A stretch of 60,834 bases of DNA, from positions 1 to 60,834 of the forward strand of contig NZ_RYZZ01000038.1 in the NCBI RefSeq assembly GCF_003989135.1, read 5' to 3'. The notes under the pieces are model-generated. The model saw nothing but the letters and a program-made list of their open reading frames with translations, had not been told where the DNA came from and made no database searches. Every line of letters begins with the position of its first letter. The stretch's first letter is position 1. Both the position numbers and the translations under genes were made by a program. Positions 19,228 through 26,884 of this stretch are shown here, one piece after another. This DNA is from Peribacillus cavernae (GTDB taxonomy: Bacteria; Bacillota; Bacilli; Bacillales; DSM-1321).

Positions 19228-19455
19228 AAATGGATCAAACAGCACCACAGTATCAAGAAATTTTACGGGCAAAGCGAATGGGCCATTCAAAACCAAGTAT
19301 TTATAGCGCTTATCGTATTTTGCCTACATGTGCTGGCGCAAATCGAAACGAATAGTAAGCGAAAAACCTTACAAATTAGTCGTTATGTAAGAGCCGCTTT
19401 ATGGAAGCCAGCACATATTCGGATTCGGAAAATCAAGGGAGAATCCGTACCGTAA
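19228..19455 (+). pseudogene. IS4-family transposase, C-terminal part
   Basis: The frame encodes KWIKQHHSIKKFYG followed by AIQNQVFIALIVFCLHVL, the standard C-terminal region of IS4-type transposases after the YREK motif. The residues expected between the upstream part (ending NRFDPDQ) and this one, including the catalytic glutamate, are absent, so sequence was lost at the intron 5' junction as well. The stop is at 19453-19455 and the element ends at 19602. Confidence 0.78.
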
Positions 19456-19602
19456 AGAGTAAAATGTCGCTGTCACTCCAGTCTAAATGTAAATAAATTT
19501 CCAAATGGATGAAGCCACCTTAGATTGGGTATTACCTTTTTGGCTCTAGACAGGGAAATATATTAAACTGAAAATTCTGACGGTATTTATGCAACACTAG
19601 TG

Positions 19603-19794
19603 AACTGCATTATTCAAATTATTCTTAAGTACAACTTGACCATTAATTTTATAGAATACGTCAAATGCATACATTTCGGGCTCATACGAACAATAAATGT
19701 AAATATCCTCAGCCTGATTTTCAAGATACTCCAAACAGATAGCGGCCTTATCTGTTTGTAACTTAGATAGATATTCTTTAAATTCTTTACTCAT
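19603..19794 (-). pseudogene. N-terminal fragment of a toxin-immunity protein, cut by the IS element
   Basis: The fragment starts with ATG at 19794 and encodes about 63 residues that closely match the N-terminus of the immunity protein at 23849-24316: YLSKLQTDKAAICLEYLEN, then IYIYCSYEPEMYAFDVFYKINGQ. It runs into the insertion sequence at 19602 and loses the remaining 90 or so residues. It was probably a second copy of that immunity gene in the orphan array, inactivated by the element. Confidence 0.8.
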
Positions 19795-19921
19795 AATCTA
19801 GCTCTTCATTTAGCATATTCACTAGGTATATCATTATCTAGATAAGTATCCTCTCCATAATTTTCATAGCTTTCTCAATCATTTTTGAAATGCATATAGC
19901 CAATTTAGGTTCTCATATGTT

Positions 19922-20425
19922 TTATTTTAATATTAGTCCCCAAACACTAAACTCATAAAAATATTCCGTTCGTTCTATACACAAACCAAAATAAAGATCT
20001 TCTGCAACTAGAATAAAATCCCCATATCCCTCTAAAAACTTTGTTAACTTAAGAACTTTATCTAAGTTACTAAATACTTCATTAACATTAATCAACACCG
20101 CTTCTATTTCGTTTTCCCTAAAAAACAATAGGCTTCCTTTCTTTGGGATTCCTTCTATATTATCAATAGTTTCATTTAGCAACTGTATTGACTTTTGAAT
20201 ATTTTCTTTATAGTCATCTCCCTCCAAAAGAACCTTATTTTTCTTTGTGTTAAGTAATGAAAATACTTTTTTACAAAATAAATCGTTATCTTCAATATCT
20301 AAAAAAGGTTCCTCTATAATATTCATGAAGTTTAATTCCTTGATTAAATTCTTCCTTCTATTTTTTCTTTTTAACAACTCCATCTTTTTTATTCTCTCGC
20401 CACTCAAATTATTCACCTTCCTCAT
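19922..20425 (-). CDS. putative immunity protein for orphan toxin module C
   Basis: About 167 residues, lysine-rich at the N-terminus and then mixed alpha/beta with an acidic, aromatic C-terminal half (EGYGDFILVAEDLYFGL, YFYEFSVWGL). I do not recognise the family. It directly follows and slightly overlaps the orphan toxin module at 20409-20795, the normal place for a cognate immunity gene. The ATG at 20425 has GAAGGGG just upstream and overlaps the toxin stop by 17 bp; a TTG at 20406, preceded by AGGAAGGTG, is an alternative. The frame also opens to 20452, but without a ribosome site. Immunity function is inferred from position alone. Confidence 0.62.
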   Translation of the reverse strand: MRKVNNLSGERIKKMELLKRKNRRKNLIKELNFMNIIEEPFLDIEDNDLFCKKVFSLLNTKKNKVLLEGDDYKENIQKSIQLLNETIDNIEGIPKKGSLLFFRENEIEAVLINVNEVFSNLDKVLKLTKFLEGYGDFILVAEDLYFGLCIERTEYFYEFSVWGLILK

Positions 20426-20795
20426 GTTGCCCCTTCTTTTTATAACCAACAAAATCTTCTGGTGAATGTCCAGGATACTGATTATATCTTCCTTTTTCTA
20501 ATGGGCTTCCCTTTAAATCGTCAGCACCATGAAAATGAGGACCTCGTCCAAATTTATCTTCTCTGTGTTCTATTATATATTTTTTCTTTCCATCTACTTC
20601 AAATTCATATACTCTTCTATTCTCATTTGTCCCATCATAAACATCAACATGATTCTTGTGCTGAGTAGAGTTAGGTATTCCCGCCCTTCTCTTCGCATCC
20701 CTAAATGCTCCATTTTTTGTTAGTACCTTGTCAATATCCACCGTACCCTTAGTTGTATTACCAACCGTAGTCTCCCCGGCTTCCCCAGCCTTCAC
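20409..20795 (-). CDS. orphan polymorphic toxin C-terminal module (putative nuclease)
   Basis: About 128 residues without an LXG delivery domain. The first residues (KAGEAGETTVGN) are the end of the linker shared with the LXG toxin at 24328. The unique part has AFRDAKRRAGIPNSTQHKNHV, a central KKYIIEHREDKFGRGPHFHG segment and a Pro/His-rich tail. The FR-AKR-GIP pattern with downstream His residues resembles nuclease-type toxin domains of polymorphic systems, but I cannot name the family firmly. The reading begins at a GTG inside the linker. Upstream, the same frame continues through the linker but is broken by two in-frame TAA codons near 20830-20850. It could be expressed only after recombination onto an intact LXG gene, or by internal initiation. 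Confidence 0.68.
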   Translation of the reverse strand: MKAGEAGETTVGNTTKGTVDIDKVLTKNGAFRDAKRRAGIPNSTQHKNHVDVYDGTNENRRVYEFEVDGKKKYIIEHREDKFGRGPHFHGADDLKGSPLEKGRYNQYPGHSPEDFVGYKKKGQHEEGE

Positions 20796-21375
20796 ACTCT
20801 TCAGAGAGAAATCCTGCTTTAATTCATTTACTGTTTACTTTTAAACCTCGATCACTTTAGCATATATGCCGTAGCCTGCAGCTTCTTGCACCCGAACTCC
20901 AACAGGTATTTCCACTTTCCCAACTTTCTTCCCTATGTCCTTTAGCATTCGCTGGGCTTCTTCCACTTTGGCTTTTGCATATCCATTGCTAAACGGCAGC
21001 TTCAGGCCATTGGAGATCTTTCGGTCCGTGTAACGGGCAGCCCCGGAACGCCTAGAATTCCAAGTGCTTGATACAAGCTTTGTTTCTGCTGTTCTACAGT
21101 AAGCTGGTTTCCGAACATGTCTTTTCCGGTGACTGCCTCAGAGAGACCGTTTGCAGGTACCAGGCCGTAGATGCCCATTTCGGTCTGTTCGAGGATTTTA
21201 AAGGATTTGGCCGTTTTATAAGTGTCTAGCGCATGGTTCGCTGCGTTCATTCCTTTGGCTGTTCTATAAATAGCTCTTCCGACTTTAAAGGCTCTTCCTG
21301 CTGCAGCCAATGCCCCGGCAGTGACACGCTCTGCATTGGATAGCTTTCGGTCGGTGACGGGATCAAATATATTGA
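20796..21375 (-). pseudogene. decayed pretoxin (PT-TG-like) segment, cassette copy C
   Basis: Homologous to residues 284-490 of the LXG toxin at 24328-26316. Homology begins at DPVT(D/G)RKLSNAERVTAG near 21375 and continues through NAANHALDTYKTA, TGKDMFGNQL and EEAQ-type helices to the linker. Differences include loss of the GFIPVVGW block, a frameshift near 21045 and two nonsense codons near 20830-20850. No LXG domain lies upstream. The segment is a non-coding homology block ahead of toxin module C. Confidence 0.82.
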
Positions 21376-21541
21376 AATTATACCAAGTTTCCCATAATTC
21401 ATTTCGTTCAATTTATTGGTAAATATCCCCTCATCCTGTTCCATTCATCCGATTTACCTCCAGGTACATTCTCAAATTTAAGGCAAAAAAATACCCTGAA
21501 AGGTTAAGACCTAACAAGTTATGTCAAAATATTTAAAACTA

Positions 21542-22015
21542 TTATTCTTTACTTTTCGCTAAAAATTTATCAATAATTTCTTTTGGTCTAGGTCCATCAG
21601 CTATGATACCAAGATTCTTATATTCCCAGATAATTTGTTGCTTATAAGAGTCCACCTCAGATAAGTTTTCATAACTATACTCAATATTAATATCACCAGT
21701 ATGATCCAATGTAAATGTTAGATTTGTCCATTTCTCCTGCTTTTGCTGTTCAAATTCGTTCCATAGTTCTGTAAAACAATCATATAAGTCATCTTCCAAT
21801 TCTTCAAAAGCTTGTTGATCCGAACCATAATACTTTGTAATTTCCAAGTTATATACAGGTTCACTTTTCCTTTCAGGATAGTAGTAAAAAAATACCTGTC
21901 TTCCATCTTCACCAACTTCAGCATAAAGATAAATTTTAATCCATGGTTCCGGAATCATCTCATTTAAGATAGTGGCTACTCTTTGATATATTTGTTCCAT
22001 TTCTTTTGTTTCCAT
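21542..22015 (-). CDS. yezG: YezG-type (DUF600) immunity protein
   Basis: Protein of 157 residues with the DUF600/YezG pattern: an N-terminal helix (IYQRVATILNEMIPEPW), the strand KIYLYAEVGEDG, the central EKWTNLTFTLDHTGDINIEYSYENL, and the tail IWEYKNLG. In Bacillus subtilis YezG protects against the nuclease toxin YeeF, an LXG protein. The gene starts nine bases after the stop of the orphan nuclease module at 22025-22543, exactly where the cognate immunity gene is expected. AGGAGG precedes the ATG. The frame is intact, so the cell could resist a sibling's toxin even though the local toxin copy lacks a delivery domain. Confidence 0.82.
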   Translation of the reverse strand: METKEMEQIYQRVATILNEMIPEPWIKIYLYAEVGEDGRQVFFYYYPERKSEPVYNLEITKYYGSDQQAFEELEDDLYDCFTELWNEFEQQKQEKWTNLTFTLDHTGDINIEYSYENLSEVDSYKQQIIWEYKNLGIIADGPRPKEIIDKFLAKSKE

Positions 22016-22024
22016 ATTTTCCTC

Positions 22025-22543
22025 CTAAGGATTATCCAAACGCTTCCTTATTTCTTTTCCATCTATTGTATACTTTACTACAAACTCTGTGGGTCTCAAT
22101 GAATCTCCTTTATATTTTGGTGTAACATTTACAATTACTTCTTGGCCTGCCTCAATAGCAGTTTTCCACGATATTTCTAACTGTCGATAATAACCTTGAT
22201 TTACTAGTTTACCGTTCATAGGGACCATGTTGTCAACTAACCCTGAGCCTCCAAATATATGGGCAATTAAGTGGCCGCCATGATCTCCTTGTTTTCTGTC
22301 CTCTCCGCCAGTTTTTATCTGGTGAGTTGTATTTCTATTTCCTTCACCTAATTGTAATTTACCTTTTGCACTATTAATTCTTCCTAATCCATCTGTAGAA
22401 TAGTCATATCCATTTGAATTATATTTAATATTTGGTTTTAGTCGATATTCTCCTTTAATTATATGTTCAGGTTTAGCTTGTTTTCCTGATTCCACCTTGC
22501 CGACTAGATCCTTCCCAGTTTCCCTAGCCCCCACACTCTTCAA
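22025..22543 (-). CDS. orphan LXG-toxin C-terminal module B (DNA/RNA non-specific nuclease, YeeF-like)
   Basis: About 172 residues beginning in the shared linker (KSVGARETGK) and ending in a nuclease fold of the Endonuclease NS_2 type: LKPNIKYNSNGYDYSTDGLGR, then GDHGGHLIAHIFGGS with the catalytic His region (D87, H88, H91), NMVPMNGKLVN, and the terminal IVNVTPKYKGDSLRPTEF strand. It is a close relative of the C-terminal domain of the intact LXG toxin next door. It is in frame with the pretoxin segment upstream, separated from it by one TAA at 22595. A TTG six bases after GGAG in the linker could serve as an internal start. A YezG-like immunity gene follows. It may be a silent donor cassette. 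Confidence 0.78.
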   Translation of the reverse strand: MKSVGARETGKDLVGKVESGKQAKPEHIIKGEYRLKPNIKYNSNGYDYSTDGLGRINSAKGKLQLGEGNRNTTHQIKTGGEDRKQGDHGGHLIAHIFGGSGLVDNMVPMNGKLVNQGYYRQLEISWKTAIEAGQEVIVNVTPKYKGDSLRPTEFVVKYTIDGKEIRKRLDNP

Positions 22544-23137
22544 AGAAAACTCCTGCTTTAATTCATTAATCGTTTTCTTTTGAACCTCAATTACTTAAGC
22601 ATTTATGTCGTAGCCTGCAGCTTCATGCACCCGAACTCCAACAGGTACTTCCACTTTCCCAACTTTCTTCCCTAAGTCCTTCAGGATTTCCTGGGCTTCT
22701 TCCACTTTGGCTTTTGCATAGCCATTGCTATATGGCAGTTTCAGGCCATTGGAGGTCTTTCTGTCCATGTAACGGGCAGCACCGGCAACGCCAAGAATCC
22801 CAAGTGCTTGATACAAGCTTTGCTTCTGTTGTTCTTCAGTAAGCTGGTTGCCGAACATGTCTTTTCCGGTGGAAGCCTCGAAAAGGCCGTTTGCAGATAT
22901 GAGTCCGTAGACGCCTGCTTCCGTCTGTTCGAGGATTTTAAAGAATTTGGCCGTTTTATAAGTATCTAGCGCATGGTTCGCTGCGTTCATTCCTTTGGCT
23001 GTTTTATAAAATGCACTGCCGCCTTTAAAGGCTCTTCCTGCCAAGCCAACAACAGGAATGAATCCTGTTGCAGCCAATGCCCCAGCAGTGACACGCTCTG
23101 CATTGGATAGCTTTCGGCCGGTGACAGGATCAATGCC
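22544..23137 (-). pseudogene. pretoxin (PT-TG-like) segment, cassette copy B, with a single nonsense codon
   Basis: Nearly identical to residues 283-478 of the LXG toxin: GIDPVTGRKLSNAERV, GFIPVVGLAGRAFKGG, NAANHALDTYKTAKFF, TGKDMFGNQLTEEQQ, then YSNGYAKAKVEEAQ. The homology starts abruptly at the GIDPVTG codons (23137), directly after an in-frame TGA, and the frame stays open from there to a single TAA at 22595, where the intact gene has AAA (Lys463). No LXG domain is present. Together with module B it is one truncated toxin cassette. Confidence 0.85.
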
Positions 23138-23244
23138 TCATCGAATATACCCCTGACAAGATGGCTTCTTCTCATAAAAAAACTTGAAAGGTAGAATACC
23201 AATCAAGTTCACTTAAAATTTCACACATTTAAAGAATAGATGTA

Positions 23245-23697
23245 TTACAATAATGCATCTGACAATATTTTTTTAAGCATGTCATCAAAATGTGTAAATC
23301 TATCCATTTCTCTTCCTGATGGATTATCTAATTCTATAAATTGTTTTTTATTTATTTCATATACATACCAACTGATATTACTTTCTCCTAAAAACAAATA
23401 TTTTTCCTGTTCTTCATTTTCATACCAAATCTGATTTAAAGAAATTAATCCATTAATATGTTGATTCGGTGTAATTTTTAATAAATATTCATCAATTCCA
23501 TATAAAATAAACCCATTAAATTCTATACCATTTATTATTTTCAAAAATTCACTATATTCATTTAGTAACTCGCAGTTTAACTCTTCTTTTACAGCTTTCT
23601 GAAATTTAGTTAATTCTGCTTCACTAGCACCAATGTTTACTTTTTCACCATACAACTTTTTTTCCTCAATTATTTCTTCTAGATTAATTTTCCACAT
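23245..23697 (-). CDS. SUKH (SMI1/KNR4-type) immunity protein
   Basis: Protein of 150 residues with the SUKH pattern: an N-terminal helix, YSEFLKIINGIEFNGFILYG (the conserved helix and glycine turn), then the aspartate/glutamate-rich middle with LISLNQIWYENEEQEKYLFLGES, and ISWYVYEIN followed by DNPSGREMDRF. SUKH proteins commonly act as immunity factors against nuclease toxins. It lies between the intact toxin's immunity gene and orphan module B with no cognate toxin module beside it, so it may be an orphan immunity gene kept for protection against neighbours. Its AT content is high even for this locus. Confidence 0.8.
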   Translation of the reverse strand: MWKINLEEIIEEKKLYGEKVNIGASEAELTKFQKAVKEELNCELLNEYSEFLKIINGIEFNGFILYGIDEYLLKITPNQHINGLISLNQIWYENEEQEKYLFLGESNISWYVYEINKKQFIELDNPSGREMDRFTHFDDMLKKILSDALL

Positions 23698-23848
23698 TTC
23701 TTTCGCCCTTTAATGTTTTTTCGGATATAGCTTCCCTTTAGGATCTCGAACTAAAACTATTAATTTTCTGAAAAGAATGCACAAAATATTCGGCACTTCA
23801 CCCCCATTAATTAACTTTGAAAGGCTTATAGCCAATCAAGGTCTAGTT

Positions 23849-24316
23849 TTACAAATTAGTTTCCTTCACTTCTTCGAACCATAAATCAAAAATATCATCA
23901 GGTAATAGTTCGTCATCGTTTGAATAAACTAAATCATATTTATATTGTCCTTTTAGACCGTTTTGCTTCACATTATAATGCAATTTCATTTCTGTAGGCA
24001 TTTCGTTATTGAATTCTTCACACTTTTTATGGATAAGCTTCAAGTTTTGATTACCGATTCTTAGTGCAGCATTCTGTCTTTCTCTTGAAACATCATAATC
24101 TTGATTGTGTTGAATATCCAAGTCTTTTATAGCCTCATTTAGTTGATTTTTATGGACAATCTTTCCGTTAATTTTATAGAAAAAATCAAAAACATACATT
24201 TTTGGTTCATATGAACAATAGATAAAGATATCATCAGCTTTATTATCGACATACTCTAAACAAATCGCCACCATGTCTGCTTGTAATTCTGAAAAATAAT
24301 CCTCAAATACCTTCAC
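23849..24316 (-). CDS. immunity protein of the intact LXG toxin
   Basis: Protein of 155 residues starting 11 bp after the toxin stop, so it is the expected cognate immunity gene. Visible features: YFSELQADMVAICLEYVDN, IFIYCSYEPKMYVFDFFYKINGK, a long central helix, MPTEMKLHYNVKQNGLKGQY and the acidic C-terminus ELLPDDIFDLWFEE. It resembles DUF600/YezG-like antitoxins of Bacillus in these motifs but is diverged from the YezG-like protein at 21542, so the family name is tentative. GAGGTG lies upstream of the start. A truncated second copy sits at 19603-19794, which shows that this immunity type was duplicated in the array. Confidence 0.75.
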   Translation of the reverse strand: MKVFEDYFSELQADMVAICLEYVDNKADDIFIYCSYEPKMYVFDFFYKINGKIVHKNQLNEAIKDLDIQHNQDYDVSRERQNAALRIGNQNLKLIHKKCEEFNNEMPTEMKLHYNVKQNGLKGQYKYDLVYSNDDELLPDDIFDLWFEEVKETNL

Positions 24317-24327
24317 ATATTCACCTC

Positions 24328-26316
24328 CTAGTTCTCTATGCTAGTAAACCTCATACGACCATCTATTTCATATTCTATATCAAAACTGCTCGGTCTTAAA
24401 CCATTCCCTTCGTAATTCACTTTAACGTTAACTGAAACATTCTTTCCCTCATCTATTGCTTTAGCCCAATGATTTTCTAACTTTTTGTATATACTCAAAT
24501 TAACGCTACTTGATTGAGACACAAGATTATCTAAATCTGGAGAACCTCCAAATCTATCTGCAGCTAAATGCCCTGCATGGTCTCCAGATTCTTTTCCAGG
24601 AGTATTGGACTTATGCGGTAATCTATTATCACGTTTTGTTAATTTTAAGTCATCCGCATTAAATTCAGTAAGTCTTCCAAATTCATCTGTCTTATATTGA
24701 TAATCATATTCACCTGCTTGATATTTTATATTTGGTTTTAATTTTCCACTTATATTTATATGACTTCCATCTTTTATAATGTCATCTGAGATATCACTAG
24801 CTTTTTTTACATCATTACCCTTAGCTGGATTTCCCATCGTAGTCTTACCAGTTTCCCCAGCCCCCACACTCTTCAAAGAAAACTCCTGCTTTAATTCATT
24901 AATCGTTTTCTTTTGAACCTCGATCACTTTAGCATTTATGCCGTAACCTGCAGCTTCATACACCCGAGCCCCAACAGGTACTTCCACATTCCCGACTTTC
25001 TTCCCTAGGTCCTTTAGGATTTGCTGAGCTTCTTCCACTTTGGCTTTTGCATATCCATTGCTATACGGCAGCTTCAGGCCATTGGAAGTCTTTCGGTCCA
25101 TGTAACGGGCAGCACCGGCAACACCAAGAATCCCAAGTGCTTGATACAAGCTTTGTTTCTGCTGTTCTTCAGTAAGCTGGTTGCCGAACATGTCTTTTCC
25201 GGTGGAAGCCTCGAAAAGGCCGTTTGCAGATATGAGTCCATAGACGCCTGCTTCCGTCTGTTCGAGGATTTTAAAAGATTCGGCCGTTTTATAAGTGTCT
25301 AGCGCATGGTTCGCTGCGTTCATTCCTTTGGCTGTTTTATAAATAGCACTGCCGCCTTTAAAGGCTCTTCCTGCCCAGCCAACAACAGGAATGAATCCTG
25401 CTGCAGCCAATGCCGCGGCAGTGACACGCTCTGCATTGGATAGCTTTCGACCGGTGACGGGATCAATTCCTTTGGCGGCTCTGATACTATCATAATATCC
25501 CGTTACTTCCCCCGTAAAGGTGGTCACACCATCCCAGGCTTTTTCGTACCATGGTCTTTGTTCTTGTGCTTCGATTTCCTTCTCGACTATTCTGGCTTCC
25601 GCCTGATCCTTCTTGAAAGTCAAATAAGCTGCTTTTTGTTTTTCTGCTTCATCTTTAAGCTGATAGACTTCACTATTATGATAGGATTTCGCATCGAAAT
25701 AAAGCGGCGAAATGGTGCCTCCCTGGCTGCTCGATGCCAGCAGTTGTCCGAATAAGGTAGCCAAATACGTTTCTGCACTTTCCGATGATTCATATTCGCT
25801 TGTCATGTTATGGTCCAATATATGGACTTGTTCAATGCTGTTTTTTCTTTTTTGTTCAGCTTTATCTATCTTTTCGTCAAACGCGTCCCGTGAAAAGATT
25901 TCCAGAGGAACCAAGTCATTGATGCTATCAAAAATCTTTTGCAGGTCATCCTGCTGGGCGGAAACAAGTTGATTTGATCTGGTGTAGGCTTGTCCTAATT
26001 CGTCTTGCAAAAAAGGAATCTGGACAATCGTGTCTCCCGAAAGCTCCACATCCTCAATAGAACCAGATATCCCCTTAAAAAATGCAACTCTCACATCGAT
26101 CAGCTGGATCCAGGCATCGACAACTTCCACCTGAGCTTGGAAAAATCCTTTGATCGCTTCCGCACCTTTTCCCTGGAAGGCATCATCCAGCTCTATAATA
26201 CTGGCAAAATTCTTTTTTAACGTACCAAGCTGATTTCTGAAATTTTCGTACTCACTTCCCCGCTCTTCCATTGCACTTATCAATGTTTTCGCTTCATAGA
26301 TTTTACTATTCACCAT
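24328..26316 (-). CDS. LXG-domain polymorphic toxin with C-terminal non-specific nuclease
   Basis: Protein of 662 residues. Residues 1-200 or so are an LXG domain (helical, with AFQGKGAEAIKGFF at 46-59), which targets the protein to the type VII (Ess/Yuk) secretion system. A coiled-coil-like stretch spans about 210-255. A pretoxin region of the PT-TG type spans about 283-480, with hydrophobic GFIPVVGWAGRA and TGKDMFGNQL. Residues about 525-662 form a DNA/RNA non-specific nuclease of the NS_2 type, with SGDHAGHLAADRFGG (D579, H580, H583). The toxin would be exported to kill competing cells by nucleic-acid cleavage. The cognate immunity gene follows. The small helical LXG partner genes usually found upstream are absent here. 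Confidence 0.88.
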   Translation of the reverse strand: MVNSKIYEAKTLISAMEERGSEYENFRNQLGTLKKNFASIIELDDAFQGKGAEAIKGFFQAQVEVVDAWIQLIDVRVAFFKGISGSIEDVELSGDTIVQIPFLQDELGQAYTRSNQLVSAQQDDLQKIFDSINDLVPLEIFSRDAFDEKIDKAEQKRKNSIEQVHILDHNMTSEYESSESAETYLATLFGQLLASSSQGGTISPLYFDAKSYHNSEVYQLKDEAEKQKAAYLTFKKDQAEARIVEKEIEAQEQRPWYEKAWDGVTTFTGEVTGYYDSIRAAKGIDPVTGRKLSNAERVTAAALAAAGFIPVVGWAGRAFKGGSAIYKTAKGMNAANHALDTYKTAESFKILEQTEAGVYGLISANGLFEASTGKDMFGNQLTEEQQKQSLYQALGILGVAGAARYMDRKTSNGLKLPYSNGYAKAKVEEAQQILKDLGKKVGNVEVPVGARVYEAAGYGINAKVIEVQKKTINELKQEFSLKSVGAGETGKTTMGNPAKGNDVKKASDISDDIIKDGSHINISGKLKPNIKYQAGEYDYQYKTDEFGRLTEFNADDLKLTKRDNRLPHKSNTPGKESGDHAGHLAADRFGGSPDLDNLVSQSSSVNLSIYKKLENHWAKAIDEGKNVSVNVKVNYEGNGLRPSSFDIEYEIDGRMRFTSIEN

Positions 26317-26562
26317 AGGTTCAGGGTACCCTTTCCTCGTTTCGTAGTATTGCCGTTTTTTCGAATGATAAAATCTGCATGTCCGGGTTCCTGAGATTCA
26401 TGCAGACTAAAATAGAATCATACATATGATGTTAAATTATGGTTCCCCCTTATTTTAAGTCAATGATTCTGAACAACTCAAGGAAAGTCAGATGTTCTGT
26501 TGGAAAACGATAGGAAAGTCCTAGTCTATAGATTTACTATTGTTTTGCAGCCGTTGTTAAAG

Positions 26563-26712
26563 TTACTTCTCCTGTTTCCTGTTTCCGTTTGGAGAGTCAA
26601 TCCTGGTCGCATCTTTAGTATCTAGTCCCGATCTTAAGAAATAGAAAAATATTCCGCCCAATAATCCTAGACAAATAGTAAATCCTACAGTTATCATCCA
26701 TAAATAAGCCAA
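26563..26712 (-). CDS. small single-span membrane protein
   Basis: About 49 residues: a hydrophobic helix (WMITVGFTICLGLLGGIFFYF) followed by a short polar tail (SGLDTKDATRIDSPNG). The frame is open to 26754, but GGGGAGG lies inside it seven bases before a TTG at 26712, which is the likely start. It is upstream of, and in the same orientation as, the LXG toxin, 246 bp away. Its role is unknown; it is not an LXG partner protein by sequence. Confidence 0.5.
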   Translation of the reverse strand: MAYLWMITVGFTICLGLLGGIFFYFLRSGLDTKDATRIDSPNGNRKQEK

Positions 26713-26884
26713 GAAAAATCCTCCCCTTTTTATCATGTATATGCACTGTGGCAAACATAATTTCCACGTATAAAATGCAGGGGTTAATTTTCGACCTAAT
26801 GATTGTAACCGTGAGCTATAACGGATGATAAAAAAACTGGAAGTTTTGATTTAAACTTTACCAATACCAAGGCAGGATTGGTCC

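Larger units (their letters stand above)
16985..19602 (+). mobile_element. IS4-type insertion sequence with a group II intron remnant inside
   Basis: The ends form an inverted repeat: CACTAGTGTcGCATtAAT at the left (from 16985) matches the reverse complement of the right end (to 19602), with the first nine bases identical. Inside are both parts of an IS4-family transposase and, between them, a deleted group II intron. The parts outside the intron remnant total roughly 1.35 kb, about normal for an IS4 element. No target-site duplication is visible in the flanks, so a deletion or rearrangement at one end is likely. The element cannot move by itself because the transposase is interrupted. Confidence 0.75.

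Noticed and set aside
26317..26884. small helical LXG partner genes upstream of the toxin
   Set aside because: No suitable frame; the only ORF encodes a single-span membrane protein.
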